Assembly: GCF_008086615.1 (NCBI RefSeq)
Contig: NZ_RXYB01000017.1
Span: forward strand, 1-64,000
DNA length: 64,000 nt
Direction: 5' to 3'
Origin: Acetobacterium tundrae
GTDB lineage: Bacteria > Bacillota > Clostridia > Eubacteriales > Eubacteriaceae
Positions 19,568 to 29,999 of the stretch are shown in pieces. The notes under the pieces were generated by a model, which saw nothing but the letters and a program-made list of their open reading frames with translations, did no database searches and had not been told where the DNA came from. Each line of letters opens with the position of its first letter. Positions within the stretch are counted from its first letter, which is position 1. A program made the translations under genes and the position numbers.

Positions 19568-20305
19568 TTAGAATTTCACAATTTCAGAAAAAGTAGGTTT
19601 TAAAGATGCTCCGCCTACCAAAGCGCCGTCGATATTATCCATGGCCATCAATTCTTTAACATTCCCGGGATTAACACTTCCCCCGTATTGAATCCGAACT
19701 TTATCAGCAGCATCCTGGCCATACATTTTAGCAATGGTTTCTCTGACCCAGCCACAGGCTTCATTGGCTTCTTCTTTACTGGCCGTTTTACCGGTTCCGA
19801 TGGCCCAGATCGGTTCATAAGCAACCACAACTTTGCCGATGTCATCGATATTTTTCAAACCTGCTTCTATTTGGCCGACCACTTTTGCTTTGGCTTTACC
19901 ACTTTCCCGTTCTGCTAAGGTTTCCCCACAGCATACGATCGGTATGATTCCCAGTGACAGAGCTTTAATGGCTTTTTTATTGACGGCTTCGTCCGTTTCA
20001 TTGAAAGTTTGCCGTCTTTCAGAGTGACCAACAATGGCATATTTTACCCCAATGGCCGTTAGCATTTCTCCTGAAATTTCTCCGGTAAACGCGCCATTTT
20101 TTTCAAAATGCATATTTTGCGCCCCAATCCCCACATTTGAGTCTTTTGTCATTTCAACGGCCTTTTGAAGTCCTAAATAAGTTGGACAAAATACGACTTC
20201 AGCCGCAGCGCCAGCTACTAAGGGCAATAGCGTATTGATTAAGGTTTCTGTTTCAGAAATGTCATTATTCATTTTCCAGTTTCCCGCAATAATTGGTTTT
20301 CGCAT
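19568..20305 (-). CDS. tpiA: Triosephosphate isomerase
   Basis: The 245-residue protein shows the N-terminal AGNWKMN with Lys11, the catalytic His94 in IVGHSERR, the catalytic Glu164 in AYEPIWAIGTGK with its mobile loop, and the C-terminal phosphate-binding IQYGGSVN and GALVGGASL. It interconverts dihydroxyacetone phosphate and glyceraldehyde-3-phosphate. It is 11 nt after pgk and clearly in the same operon; an AAGGAGAG-type site lies before the ATG. Confidence 0.98.
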   Translation of the reverse strand: MRKPIIAGNWKMNNDISETETLINTLLPLVAGAAAEVVFCPTYLGLQKAVEMTKDSNVGIGAQNMHFEKNGAFTGEISGEMLTAIGVKYAIVGHSERRQTFNETDEAVNKKAIKALSLGIIPIVCCGETLAERESGKAKAKVVGQIEAGLKNIDDIGKVVVAYEPIWAIGTGKTASKEEANEACGWVRETIAKMYGQDAADKVRIQYGGSVNPGNVKELMAMDNIDGALVGGASLKPTFSEIVKF

Positions 20306-20316
20306 TTTTTCTCTCC

Positions 20317-21507
20317 TTATTTATCTTGTAATATTTCAATCCCAGGTAATTTTTTTCCTTCAAGGAATTCCAAAGAAGCACCGCCACCAGTGGAGATATG
20401 ACTCATTCCTTCTTCATATCCTAATATTTTAACCGCCGCAGCCGAGTCTCCGCCCCCAATGATTGTAACCGCATCAGATTCTGACATCGCTTTAGCAACC
20501 GCTGCTGTGCCTTTGGCAAAGGCCGGCATTTCAAATACCCCCATTGGGCCATTCCAAATCACTGTTTTGGCCGCAAGAATCGCTTTTATAAACGTTGCCG
20601 AGGTAACCGGACCGATGTCAAGGCCCATCGATTCCGGAGGAATCGTCGTCACATCGACAATTTTATGGGGTGAATCAGCGGCAAACGTCTCAGCGGCAAC
20701 CACATCAACCGGCAACAATAGCTGCACGCCTTTTGACTTGGCTTTTGCCAGCAGCTCTTTTGCTAAATCAATTTTATCTTCTTCAAGCAGGGATTTTCCA
20801 ATCCCATAACCTTGCGCTTTCAAGAAAGTAAAAGCCATCCCTCCGCCGATGATGAGTGTATCCACTTTTTCCAGCAGGTTATTGATTACGCCAATTTTAT
20901 CCGAAACCTTAGAGCCTCCTAAAATAGCAACAAAAGGTCGGGCCGGCGCTTCCAGGGCTTTTCCCATAAAATCCAATTCTTTCTGAATCAGGAAACCGGA
21001 TACGCCGGGAAGTATTTCCGCAATCCCGACGGTTGAAGCATGGGCCCGATGAGCAGTTCCGAATGCGTCGTTTACAAAGATATCGCCTAAATCTGCTAAT
21101 TCTCTTGCAAATCCCAGATCGTTTTTCGTTTCTTCCGGCCGGAAACGAGTGTTTTGGAGCAAAAGAACGTCCCCGGGTTTCAGGGTTGAGGCGGCGGCAA
21201 CGGTTATCGATCCGGTCACAACGGGATCATCATTAAAGATCACTTTCTTTTTCAATAATTCTGATAATTTTTCTGCTACCGGAGCCAATGAGTATTTGGG
21301 ATCAGGCTTGTTATTCGGACGTCCCAAATGTGACATTAAAATAAGGGCGGCCCCGTGGTCCAAAATATAAGAGATGGTTGGCAAAGCGGCGACAATTCGG
21401 GTTTCATCCGTAATCTTTCCATTTTCATCCAACGGAACATTAAAATCAGCTCGCATTAAAACTTTTTTTCCTTTTAATTCGATATCTGCTACTGTTTTCT
21501 TACTCAT
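20317..21507 (-). CDS. pgk: Phosphoglycerate kinase
   Basis: The 396-residue protein has the N-terminal [19 protein letters not shown] signature, SHLGRPN near residue 60, the two-domain hinge, and the C-terminal nucleotide-binding loops GGGMAFTF near 235 and [12 protein letters not shown] near 350. It transfers phosphate from 1,3-bisphosphoglycerate to ADP. Its place between gapA and tpiA is the usual Firmicute order. A hairpin at 21547-21577 separates it from gapA, which may allow different mRNA levels for the two genes. Confidence 0.98.
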   Translation of the reverse strand: MSKKTVADIELKGKKVLMRADFNVPLDENGKITDETRIVAALPTISYILDHGAALILMSHLGRPNNKPDPKYSLAPVAEKLSELLKKKVIFNDDPVVTGSITVAAASTLKPGDVLLLQNTRFRPEETKNDLGFARELADLGDIFVNDAFGTAHRAHASTVGIAEILPGVSGFLIQKELDFMGKALEAPARPFVAILGGSKVSDKIGVINNLLEKVDTLIIGGGMAFTFLKAQGYGIGKSLLEEDKIDLAKELLAKAKSKGVQLLLPVDVVAAETFAADSPHKIVDVTTIPPESMGLDIGPVTSATFIKAILAAKTVIWNGPMGVFEMPAFAKGTAAVAKAMSESDAVTIIGGGDSAAAVKILGYEEGMSHISTGGGASLEFLEGKKLPGIEILQDK

Positions 21508-21546
21508 ATTGTTATCCTTTCCGCTTAAACATTTGTTTATAAAGAA

Positions 21547-21577
21547 TTTCAGTCCCCCATATTATGAGGAACTGAAA
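21547..21577 (-). promoter_or_regulatory. Hairpin between gapA and pgk
   Basis: Arms TTTCAGT (21547-21553) and ACTGAAA (21571-21577), extended inward by C-G pairs, form a stem in the 105-nt gapA-pgk spacer. The U content after it is low, so it may be an mRNA stabiliser or partial terminator rather than a full stop. In Bacillus subtilis the cggR-gapA message is also processed to raise gapA over the other genes. Confidence 0.5.
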
Positions 21578-21612
21578 AGTTTTTGTGTTTTATGTTAATT
21601 TTTAGGTTGTCT

Positions 21613-22656
<1,044 letters not shown>

Positions 22657-22679
22657 CTATTACTCAGTCAGAATACGAT

Positions 22680-23741
22680 TCATTTTGCATCTGACGTGGT
22701 TGATAATTTTTCAAGAATTTCTCTTGCGGCACTTTCATCCGTGATCAGGACAATATTGTCACGAATACGGCTAACTGCAATAATTGCCTCTGCTTTGTTA
22801 ACGCCGCCAGCCACTGCGATGACATTCGGTATTCTTTTGAAATTTTCGATGCCCACACCAATGGTACTGGAAGGTGAAACAACTTCCCCATTGATATTAA
22901 AATAATGGCCAAAAGCCTCGGCAACGGCGCCTTTTTCCAATAGTTTTTGTTTGTCAGCCGCGTTTATGTTGCGCCAATCCGCCAACACATCCGCACGACC
23001 CAATCCAAAAATAAAAATATCGATTTCTTCCATCTTATCAAAAACTCTTTTTATTTCCGGATAATCTTTTAAGGCATCCAGCAAGCGCTGATCAATATTG
23101 TCCGGCAAATGCAGAAGTTCATAATTTGAATGTAATTTTAATCCCATTTCAGCCACGACATTATTCGCCTGAGTCGAATGGCTTTTGCCAATTCCGCCTC
23201 GTGCGGGAATAACATAGACATCCGGATAAAAAGCTTCCCGCATTTCATCGGCGACTGCAGCCGTACAGCTTCCGCCGGTAAGCGCTAGGGTATCTTTATA
23301 CTTCATGACGGACAATACGTATTTTGCACCTGAACGCCCCATAAATCGCAGCACTTCATAATTCATATCCATATCTCCGGGACAAATGATCACTCGTTTT
23401 AAATTGAGCTTATCCATAAGTTCTTTTTCTAATTGTTCAAGGCCATTATAGGCGTAAAGCAGACTCTTGAGCTTGAGCAGTGCTTCTTCCCCCGCTTTGG
23501 TAATGACCACGCCTTGTCGCTCAACTGAGACCAGCTTTTGTTTTTGAAAAAAGTCGATTTCGTTTCGCACTTGCCGTTCGCTCATATCCAAAACAAAGGC
23601 AAGATTTCTCCGACCAATAGGTTGCTCACTGCTGATCGTTGACAAAATATTGTAACGCATTTCAATGAGGCGATTAACCTCCGGCGCAACAAGCTCCTGG
23701 AGCTCGATAACTTCTTTGCTGATTTTTAATTGGTTTGTCAC
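22680..23741 (-). CDS. cggR: Central glycolytic genes regulator CggR (SorC family)
   Basis: The 353-residue protein has an N-terminal winged helix-turn-helix (about 25-90; GRRNLAFVLDMSERQVRNEIDFFQKQ) and a SorC-type sugar-phosphate-binding domain (about 95-345) with LALTGGSCTAAVADEM and the effector-region sequence VIPARGGIGKSHSTQANN. In Bacilli CggR represses the gapA operon and is released by fructose-1,6-bisphosphate. The start is a GTG at 23741 with AAAGGTG upstream. It heads the operon cggR-gapA-pgk-tpiA-gpmI. A perfect palindrome overlaps its promoter and should be its own operator. Confidence 0.95.
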   Translation of the reverse strand: MTNQLKISKEVIELQELVAPEVNRLIEMRYNILSTISSEQPIGRRNLAFVLDMSERQVRNEIDFFQKQKLVSVERQGVVITKAGEEALLKLKSLLYAYNGLEQLEKELMDKLNLKRVIICPGDMDMNYEVLRFMGRSGAKYVLSVMKYKDTLALTGGSCTAAVADEMREAFYPDVYVIPARGGIGKSHSTQANNVVAEMGLKLHSNYELLHLPDNIDQRLLDALKDYPEIKRVFDKMEEIDIFIFGLGRADVLADWRNINAADKQKLLEKGAVAEAFGHYFNINGEVVSPSSTIGVGIENFKRIPNVIAVAGGVNKAEAIIAVSRIRDNIVLITDESAAREILEKLSTTSDAK

Positions 23742-23775
23742 AGCTTCACCTTTCCTTCAGATACGCATACTCGCT

Positions 23776-23794
23776 TTTGTCCCACTGGGACAAA
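23776..23794 (-). promoter_or_regulatory. CggR-type operator, perfect 19-bp palindrome
   Basis: TTTGTCCCA-C-TGGGACAAA is a perfect palindrome whose GGGAC half-sites match the core of known CggR operators. It starts 4 nt after the -10 box and covers the predicted transcription start, a position that would block the polymerase. Only one palindrome is present. Confidence 0.85.
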
Positions 23795-23797
23795 TTG

Positions 23798-23826
23798 ATT
23801 ATACCTTATCTTAGAAAGAAAGACAA
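23798..23826 (-). promoter_or_regulatory. Sigma-A promoter of the cggR-gapA-pgk-tpiA-gpmI operon
   Basis: TTGTCT (complement of 23821-23826) and a perfect TATAAT (complement of 23798-23803) are spaced 17 nt. The CggR palindrome lies directly downstream. The leader to the cggR GTG is about 50 nt. Confidence 0.8.
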
Positions 23827-23875
23827 GTTAAAAATAGATCACTGCAAATGCCCAATCCGATTATTTGATATTTTA

Positions 23876-25312
23876 TCATCGGTATTCTTTTCGTTTTGAT
23901 GATGGCTGTATCATCAAGGCTTCCCGATATTTAGCGACCGTTCGTCTGGCGACATCCAAATTCTGCGCTTTCAGTATTTCCGAAATCTTTTGATCACTCA
24001 ATGGTCTCTGCTTGTCTTCCGCCTCAATCATTTCTTTAATAAAACGTTTAATAACATCGGATGAACGATCCTCTTCACCCTGGGTGAAGCCCCGCTTAAA
24101 GAAGAACTTTAAAGCAAAGGTGCCCTTCGGAGTTTGGATATATTTCCCGTGAATGGCACGGCTTACTGTCGATTCGTGCACATCAACTATCTCGGCAATT
24201 GTTTTGAGTGTCAGCGGCCGCAAATTTTCAACGCCTTCAAAAAAGAAATCACATTGATACTCCGCAATCGCCTGAATCACTTTTTTTATGGTGTCCCGGC
24301 GTTGTTCGATGCTCCTAATAAGAAAAGCGGCGCTGTCCAATTTTTTTTCAATGTACACGCGTGTTTCATCATTTTTTTTAGAAGTTTTCAGTAAACTTTT
24401 GTAGTAACCATTTATTTTTAGTCGCGGAGCGCAAACATCATTGATTTTGACCACCAATTCCCCTTCAACTATTTCAATGCTCCCATCCGGGATAACATAG
24501 GAAACCCCTTCAGAGCACGAAAACTTGCGACCCGGTTTGGGTTCCAGGGTTTTGATGATTTCCTTGAATTCATAAACTTCTTCAACCAAAAGGCCGGTTG
24601 CCTGAGCAATGCGCTTAAATTGATTATCGGCAAACTCGGCGAGATAGTTCTTGATAATATCGAGATAGACTTCGTCATCTTCATATCCCATCTGATGCAA
24701 CTGAATGAGCAGACATTCTTCAACATCTCGGGCGCCAACCCCAGCCGGATCAAACCCTTGAATGATTTCCACCAATTTGCCAATCATCTCTTCATCCACT
24801 TCAAGAATCGCTCGGATATAATTATCAGCAACAATCAGATACCCGTTATCATCGATACAATCGATTAGATATTCGCCAACAAATTTTTCCTTATCACTGA
24901 GTGTCTGGGCCGCCAAGCTAAATTGGAAATGCAGATATTCATTAAGTGTTTGCACCTGCGACGAGTATTTTTCAAAACCGTACTCTGCTTCTGTGTCAGG
25001 GTTGCTTTGTGCCTGTCCGCGATATTCAGAACTTTCCATACTCTGGAAATACTCATCCCAGCGGACATCTTCTTTTGACAAAACTTCTTCCTGCCGGACT
25101 TCTTCTTTAACCGGTTCTTCATTTATCGGAACTACTTCTTTTATAGCATTCTCATTAAATTCTATAACCGGATTTTCGATAATTTCCTTTTCAATGAGGC
25201 TGTTTAATTCTATTGCCGTTAATTGAAGAATTTCAATGGACTGCCTCATTTCCTGAGTCAAAATTAATTTTTGGGTTTGATTTATATTTAAATCAAATTT
25301 TAAATTCATCAT
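23876..25312 (-). CDS. rpoN: RNA polymerase sigma-54 factor
   Basis: The 478-residue protein has the three RpoN regions. The Gln/Leu-rich activator-interacting region I contains QTQKLILTQEMRQSIEILQL (residues 11-30). An acidic region II (about 55-110) follows, then the core-binding domain with DDNGYL near 153 and FDPAGVGARDVEECLL near 187. The DNA-binding part ends with the helix-turn-helix LTLKTIAEIVDVHESTVSRA near 364 and the RpoN box ARRTVAKYRE near 458. It directs transcription from -24/-12 promoters with enhancer-binding proteins, none of which is encoded here. It lies 134 nt upstream of cggR with its own promoter. Read-through into the glycolytic operon is possible because I see no terminator between them. 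Confidence 0.96.
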   Translation of the reverse strand: MMNLKFDLNINQTQKLILTQEMRQSIEILQLTAIELNSLIEKEIIENPVIEFNENAIKEVVPINEEPVKEEVRQEEVLSKEDVRWDEYFQSMESSEYRGQAQSNPDTEAEYGFEKYSSQVQTLNEYLHFQFSLAAQTLSDKEKFVGEYLIDCIDDNGYLIVADNYIRAILEVDEEMIGKLVEIIQGFDPAGVGARDVEECLLIQLHQMGYEDDEVYLDIIKNYLAEFADNQFKRIAQATGLLVEEVYEFKEIIKTLEPKPGRKFSCSEGVSYVIPDGSIEIVEGELVVKINDVCAPRLKINGYYKSLLKTSKKNDETRVYIEKKLDSAAFLIRSIEQRRDTIKKVIQAIAEYQCDFFFEGVENLRPLTLKTIAEIVDVHESTVSRAIHGKYIQTPKGTFALKFFFKRGFTQGEEDRSSDVIKRFIKEMIEAEDKQRPLSDQKISEILKAQNLDVARRTVAKYREALMIQPSSKRKEYR

Positions 25313-25415
25313 TTTTACCGCCTGATTTTTTTGCTATTCACCATTACTGATTAATCTTTACAAAACACAACGAACTGTGGCCTCATCACATCTTATATTT
25401 ACACTTTATAAAAAG

Positions 25416-25444
25416 ATATAAACGCTCTTTACCGAATTTTTCAA
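25416..25444 (-). promoter_or_regulatory. Candidate sigma-A promoter of rpoN
   Basis: TTGAAA (complement of 25439-25444) and TTATAT (complement of 25416-25421) are spaced 17 nt. The -35 overlaps the U-tract of the trxB terminator, so the two transcription units are packed tightly. The predicted leader is about 95 nt. Confidence 0.6.
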
Positions 25445-25476
25445 TAAAAAAATAAGACTGGATGCTCTCCAGTCTT
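25445..25476 (-). terminator. Rho-independent terminator after trxB
   Basis: The arms at 25454-25462 and 25468-25476 are perfect 9-bp complements with a 5-nt loop, followed on the minus strand by a U-rich run (complement of 25445-25452). It lies 15 nt past the trxB stop. Confidence 0.88.
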
Positions 25477-25490
25477 CATCATACCATGAT

Positions 25491-26408
25491 CTACCTAAGT
25501 TCTTCAATAAATTTAATTACATTAACAGCAGCGATAGCACCATCGGCTGTCGCTGTCACCACTTGTCGCAGCGATTTTCTGCGCACGTCTCCGGCGGCAA
25601 AAATCCCCGAAATATTCGTACGCATGTCTTCATCCGTTATCAAATAATCCCTGGCATCCCGTTCGAGAGAACCCACAAATGGTTCGGTATTTGGTTTTTG
25701 ACCAACAAAAACAAATACACCATCGACTGGTACTTCTGATGTTTCACCAGTCTTGACATTTTTAACAACGATGCCTTCAACTAAACCATTTCCCTTTATC
25801 TCGTCAACGACTGAATCGAGAATGATGCTGATTTTTTCATTGTCTTTAATTCGCTGCTGCAGTATCTTCGCACCTCTAAGCTCGTCGCGACGATGAATAA
25901 TCACAACTTCTTTGGCATATTTTGTCAAGTATAATGATTCTTCCAAGGCCGTATCACCACCGCCAAGGACTGCGACTTTTAAGCCTTTGAAAAAATTCGC
26001 ATCACAGGTAGCACAGTAGGATACACCCATTCCTCTTAATTCTCTTTCGCCTTTGCAGCCAATCATTTTTGGTTCTGCCCCGGTAGCCACAATCAAAGTT
26101 TGCGTTTCCAGACTTCCTGAATCCGTTTCAATCGCAAAACCATTTAGAGTTATGCTAAAGGACTGATAGGTCCGCGTGGAAAATTCCACTCCAAATTCCG
26201 CGCATTGTTCACGCATCCGTTCGGTCAGACTTGGCCCGGTACTGTTTGGCGGCGATCCCGGATAATTCTCGATATCCCAGCTTGTGGCAATCTGTCCGCC
26301 GATGCCGCCTTTTTCAATAATTAATACTTTAAGTGCGCCACGTGCGGCATAGAGCCCGGCAGCCAAACCAGCCGGACCAGCCCCGATAATAATTGTATCA
26401 TAACTCAT
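25491..26408 (-). CDS. trxB: Thioredoxin reductase
   Basis: The 305-residue flavoprotein has FAD-binding GAGPAGLAAGLYAARG near residue 9, the redox-active CATC at 132-135, the NADPH-binding GGGDTALEE near 150, and the C-terminal FAD motif GIFAAGDV near 270. The residues after the active site read DANFF, where most relatives have DGAFF. It passes electrons from NADPH to thioredoxin. It follows fliJ by 52 nt in the same direction, so it may be read from the flagellar operon, and it has its own ribosome site (GAGGTG) and terminator. A ferredoxin-linked relative (FFTR) is less likely because the NADPH motif is present. Confidence 0.95.
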   Translation of the reverse strand: MSYDTIIIGAGPAGLAAGLYAARGALKVLIIEKGGIGGQIATSWDIENYPGSPPNSTGPSLTERMREQCAEFGVEFSTRTYQSFSITLNGFAIETDSGSLETQTLIVATGAEPKMIGCKGERELRGMGVSYCATCDANFFKGLKVAVLGGGDTALEESLYLTKYAKEVVIIHRRDELRGAKILQQRIKDNEKISIILDSVVDEIKGNGLVEGIVVKNVKTGETSEVPVDGVFVFVGQKPNTEPFVGSLERDARDYLITDEDMRTNISGIFAAGDVRRKSLRQVVTATADGAIAAVNVIKFIEELR

Positions 26409-26460
26409 CTAAACACCTCATTTATAATTTTTCGCAATTAACTATTTCAGTTATCAGTAT

Positions 26461-26910
26461 TTAAACATGATTCTTAGCAATGTTGCTGTTCGAAACAAAT
26501 TCCTCAATCTCTTTTTCAGAGTCTTTAATCAGTTCTTTTTTATATTCGTCATATTTATTTTCTTTGACAATTTCCAAAGAGCGTGTTTCCAATTTTAAAT
26601 TTTTAACCACTTCAATTTGAATATCGATTTTTTCAGTGATTTCTTCAATTCTTTTTTCGACAATTTTAATCTGATCTGTTAAAAAAGACATATAGTGAAT
26701 ATATACCTGGCAGGCCGTCGGCGTAATGGACGCAGCCATATCCCGTTCATAGTTCAACCGGCATTTTTCCTGCTGGTCTTCCAGATCCAGCATTTTATCC
26801 ATTTCATCACTTAACTGTCTGGTGAGCCCTCCCATTATCATCATTTCATTCTCTAAATTCTGATCCTTATAGGAAAGGAGCTTTCCCAGCTGAAATTGAA
26901 ACTTTTTCAT
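26461..26910 (-). CDS. fliJ: Flagellar export protein FliJ
   Basis: The 149-residue, almost wholly helical and coiled-coil protein begins MKKFQFQLGKLLSYKDQNLENE, the usual FliJ opening. FliJ links the FliI ATPase ring to the export gate and escorts chaperones. It overlaps the end of fliI by 4 nt, which is the normal coupling. In most Firmicutes fliK, flgD and flgE come next; here trxB follows, so the hook genes must be elsewhere. Confidence 0.9.
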   Translation of the reverse strand: MKKFQFQLGKLLSYKDQNLENEMMIMGGLTRQLSDEMDKMLDLEDQQEKCRLNYERDMAASITPTACQVYIHYMSFLTDQIKIVEKRIEEITEKIDIQIEVVKNLKLETRSLEIVKENKYDEYKKELIKDSEKEIEEFVSNSNIAKNHV

Positions 26911-28211
26911 AAGACAGCCTTCTTCATTAATTCATTACTTTCCTCGAACCTGCACTTTTCGTTAACGCGTTGCTGTAAAAAGCCATTAATCCCATCAATC
27001 TTTTTGATGGCAACATCAAGCGCCGGATTACTGCCGCTCTTATAAGCACCGATACTGACCAGATCGTAATTGGTATCATAAGTTGACATCATATTTCGCA
27101 TTTTTGAGGCCGCTTCCAATTGATCCTTATCCGCAATATTGGACATCAGTCTGCTGACACTGCTTAAAACATCAATAGCGGGGTAATGATTTCGCGCCGC
27201 AATTTTTCGGGATAACACGATATGTCCGTCAATGATCCCGCGCACCGTATCGGCTACCGGCTCATTCATATCATCACCTTCAACCAAAACCGTATAAATA
27301 CCGGTAATTGAGCCTGTTTCAAAATTCCCACTGCGTTCAAGAAGCTTTGGCATCATGGCATAAATTGAGGGTGTATAGCCTCTGGCAACCGGAGGCTCCC
27401 CAGTCGCTAACCCGATTTCCCGCTGCGCCATGGCGAATCGGGTCAACGAGTCCATCATCAACAACACATCATTTCCCTGGTCTTTAAAATATTCCGCAAT
27501 GGTGGTGGCGGTTAAAGCACATTTCATCCGCTGCATTGGCGGCTGATCTGAGGTGGCGACCACCAGTACCGATCTTTCCAAGCCCTCTTTGCCGAGGTCG
27601 TTTTCCAGAAACTGGCGAACTTCCCGGCCTCTTTCGCCAACCAAAGCGATGACATTGACCTGGGTTTTGACATTTCTGGCAATCATCCCCATCAGCGTGC
27701 TTTTGCCAACCCCGCTTCCGGCAAAGATTCCCATTCTCTGGCCTTTTCCAATGGTCAGCAAGCCATCAATGGCCTTCACTCCGAATTCCAGGATTTCTTC
27801 AATCGGCGGTCTTGAAAGAGGATTGGAACCCGTACTTTGAATATCATAAGGAACACAATTTTCAATCGGTCCTTCTCCATCAATGGGTTCCCCTAAAGCA
27901 TTGACAACTCTGCCAATCATATTCTCAGACACGCCAATCTTAAGCGACGATCCGGTGGGTTCGACAATATTGCCAAAACTAATCCCTTCCGCCTCTTCAT
28001 AGGGCATCAACAAAACCTTATTTCCGCGAAAGCCAACCACTTCCGCCAAAATAAAATTCTCTGCTTTCGAATCGAATATTTTGCACAAATCGCCAATGCT
28101 GCATTCCGGTCCGACGGATTCGATCATCATTCCGACAACTTTTTCGATTTTTCCAAAATAATGATACGTTTCAGCTCTGTGAATTGCTTTGCAAATCCTT
28201 GACCTATCCAT
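26907..28211 (-). CDS. fliI: Flagellum-specific ATP synthase FliI
   Basis: The 434-residue protein is a type III secretion ATPase of the F1-beta family. Walker A GSGVGKST is at 165-172, the catalytic Glu region is GERGREVRQF near 195, and Walker B is DVLLMMDSLTRFAMAQRE near 250. The C-terminal helical domain ends QRVNEKCRFEESNELMKKA. It powers export of flagellar proteins. GGGAGG lies before the ATG. It is 14 nt after fliH and overlaps fliJ. Confidence 0.97.
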   Translation of the reverse strand: MDRSRICKAIHRAETYHYFGKIEKVVGMMIESVGPECSIGDLCKIFDSKAENFILAEVVGFRGNKVLLMPYEEAEGISFGNIVEPTGSSLKIGVSENMIGRVVNALGEPIDGEGPIENCVPYDIQSTGSNPLSRPPIEEILEFGVKAIDGLLTIGKGQRMGIFAGSGVGKSTLMGMIARNVKTQVNVIALVGERGREVRQFLENDLGKEGLERSVLVVATSDQPPMQRMKCALTATTIAEYFKDQGNDVLLMMDSLTRFAMAQREIGLATGEPPVARGYTPSIYAMMPKLLERSGNFETGSITGIYTVLVEGDDMNEPVADTVRGIIDGHIVLSRKIAARNHYPAIDVLSSVSRLMSNIADKDQLEAASKMRNMMSTYDTNYDLVSIGAYKSGSNPALDVAIKKIDGINGFLQQRVNEKCRFEESNELMKKAVL

Positions 28212-28225
28212 TTAAAGCCTCCCAG

Positions 28226-28972
28226 TTAAAAACTTTGTTCAATCGCTTTATCCAGTTGCTCCAACTGTACCGGCAAACTCATATCAATCACGGCATCATC
28301 GGTTTCCACCATTATTTTATCATCATCTTTTAACATAATGACCTTTGTTTTATTGGCTAATTTCTTGATCTTTTCAGCAATTTCCCGGTTTATATGAAAA
28401 TCCAGGGTCTTTTGGTTTTCTGATAAATAAATTTTCAGATTTTCTTCATCGCCGTGAATCACTTCATCAAAAATCTTCAGAAAAACCGCTTCGTCTTCCT
28501 GAACCTGCTGTCGCATAATTTTTTTTGAAATTTCAAAAGCAATTGCCAACAAATCTTCTTCCTGATTTTCAAGGGCTGTCTGTCGCTCCAGATTCAGGCA
28601 GTCAACAACTTCCCGGATTTCCTGGAGTCCCACCTCCGTCACCGCTGTTGCCGACAGCAGTCCTTCCTGATGCCCTTCCCGGATTCCCTGTAAATGACCA
28701 GCCTCATAACCGGCCGCATAGCCCTCACTGTACCCCAGCTCCTGAGATTTTAGTTTAATCTCCTGGCTGCTTTTTATGGCATTCTTCATGAGATCATTTG
28801 CGGCCCGCAAAGCCTCAGCATTTTGTTCAAACTCCGCTTCATTCTGATTAAGCTCCTGAGTTTGATTGGTTTTCTGCCGATTATTGTTTTTCTCTTCAAA
28901 ACTGTTTTTCGACGGTGTTTTTAAAGTAATATTCTCCTGTGTAACCCATTTAGCCTTAACAATACTAGACAA
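28226..28972 (-). CDS. fliH: Flagellar assembly protein FliH
   Basis: The protein has a charged, Gln/Asn-rich N-terminus and a central helix with Gly repeats (GYSEGYAAGYEAGHLQGIREG, near residues 80-100), the GxxxG pattern typical of FliH. The C-terminal part (about 130-248) resembles the V-type ATPase E-subunit-like domain. FliH holds and restrains FliI. I favour the TTG at 28972, overlapping the fliG stop by 8 nt with AAAGGA upstream. A longer frame to 29005 also opens with TTG and would overlap fliG by 41 nt. The start is therefore uncertain by 11 codons. Confidence 0.85.
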   Translation of the reverse strand: MSSIVKAKWVTQENITLKTPSKNSFEEKNNNRQKTNQTQELNQNEAEFEQNAEALRAANDLMKNAIKSSQEIKLKSQELGYSEGYAAGYEAGHLQGIREGHQEGLLSATAVTEVGLQEIREVVDCLNLERQTALENQEEDLLAIAFEISKKIMRQQVQEDEAVFLKIFDEVIHGDEENLKIYLSENQKTLDFHINREIAEKIKKLANKTKVIMLKDDDKIMVETDDAVIDMSLPVQLEQLDKAIEQSF

Positions 28973-29981
28973 TGATTTCGTCCTTTCCGCCCTTAGAAGT
29001 AACAATTTCGCCTTCTTCTTCCAGTCGTCTGATCACTGATACAATCTTCTGTTGAGCTTCTTCAACATCACGTACTCTGACATTGTGCAGGTATTCCATT
29101 TCACTCTTAACGGTATCGCCCATACGTTGGGACATGTTTTCAAAAATAATATCGGAAACGCCTTTATTCGCACCTTTAAGGGCAATCGACATTTCTTTTG
29201 TATCGATTTCCTGGAGGAATCGCTGAATTGACATCGGATCCAGAATAACGATATCTTCAAATACAAACATTCGTTTTCTAATTTCTTCAGAAAGTTTCGC
29301 ATCATTTTTGCTAAGTTCATCAAAGATGTATTTTTCAGTTCCCCGATCAATGTTATTCATAATTTCAGCAATATAATTAATACCGCCCACTTCAAGCAGA
29401 TCAAAGGATACCACGGATTCAAATTTCCGCTCCAGGATGGTTTCCACCTGTCTGATGATTTCCGGTGAAGTCCGATCCATTCTGGCAATCCGCTCCACCA
29501 CATCCACCCGAAAGCTTTTTGGCAATTCAGCAATAATCGCCGATGCCTGATCGGCTCTTGCATAAGACAAAATCAAAGCAATCGTCTGAGGATGTTCACT
29601 GACGATCATATTCATAAGATTCTTGTAATCGGCTTTTCGAATAAATTCAAAGGCCTTGGTCCGCAAGGTTTTAGTGACCCGTTCTAAAAGGGCCCCCCCC
29701 TGCTGGACTCCGAAAGCCTTTTCAAGGACATTTCTGGCGTAGGTGACGCCACCCTCAACATATACCTTTTGGGCCACACAAAGGCCGTAAAACTCATCAA
29801 TTACCTGATCTGCGACATCCGGAGGAATGCTACCCTGTCGGGTAATCTCATAGGTTAATATTTCAATTTCATCTTCAGTTAAATGTTTATATATATTGGA
29901 AGCTATGTCTTCCCCAAGGGCAATGACTACTTGGGCTGCTTTTTGCCGCGGTTTTAAGCCTTCATCCATATTCGTCGACAT
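28965..29981 (-). CDS. fliG: Flagellar motor switch protein FliG
   Basis: The 338-residue protein is normal length. N-terminal RQKAAQVVIALGEDIASNIYKHL binds FliF. The middle domain shows SEHPQTIALILSYARADQASAII with the EHPQ motif near 127. The C-terminal domain has ELSKNDAKLSEEIRKRMFVFEDI followed by DPMSIQRFLQEID with the charged residues that face the MotA stator. AAAGG is close to the ATG, and a second in-frame ATG lies four codons later. It is 18 nt after fliF. Confidence 0.97.
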   Translation of the reverse strand: MSTNMDEGLKPRQKAAQVVIALGEDIASNIYKHLTEDEIEILTYEITRQGSIPPDVADQVIDEFYGLCVAQKVYVEGGVTYARNVLEKAFGVQQGGALLERVTKTLRTKAFEFIRKADYKNLMNMIVSEHPQTIALILSYARADQASAIIAELPKSFRVDVVERIARMDRTSPEIIRQVETILERKFESVVSFDLLEVGGINYIAEIMNNIDRGTEKYIFDELSKNDAKLSEEIRKRMFVFEDIVILDPMSIQRFLQEIDTKEMSIALKGANKGVSDIIFENMSQRMGDTVKSEMEYLHNVRVRDVEEAQQKIVSVIRRLEEEGEIVTSKGGKDEIIV

Positions 29982-29999
29982 CCTTTGTTTAGCACTTTT

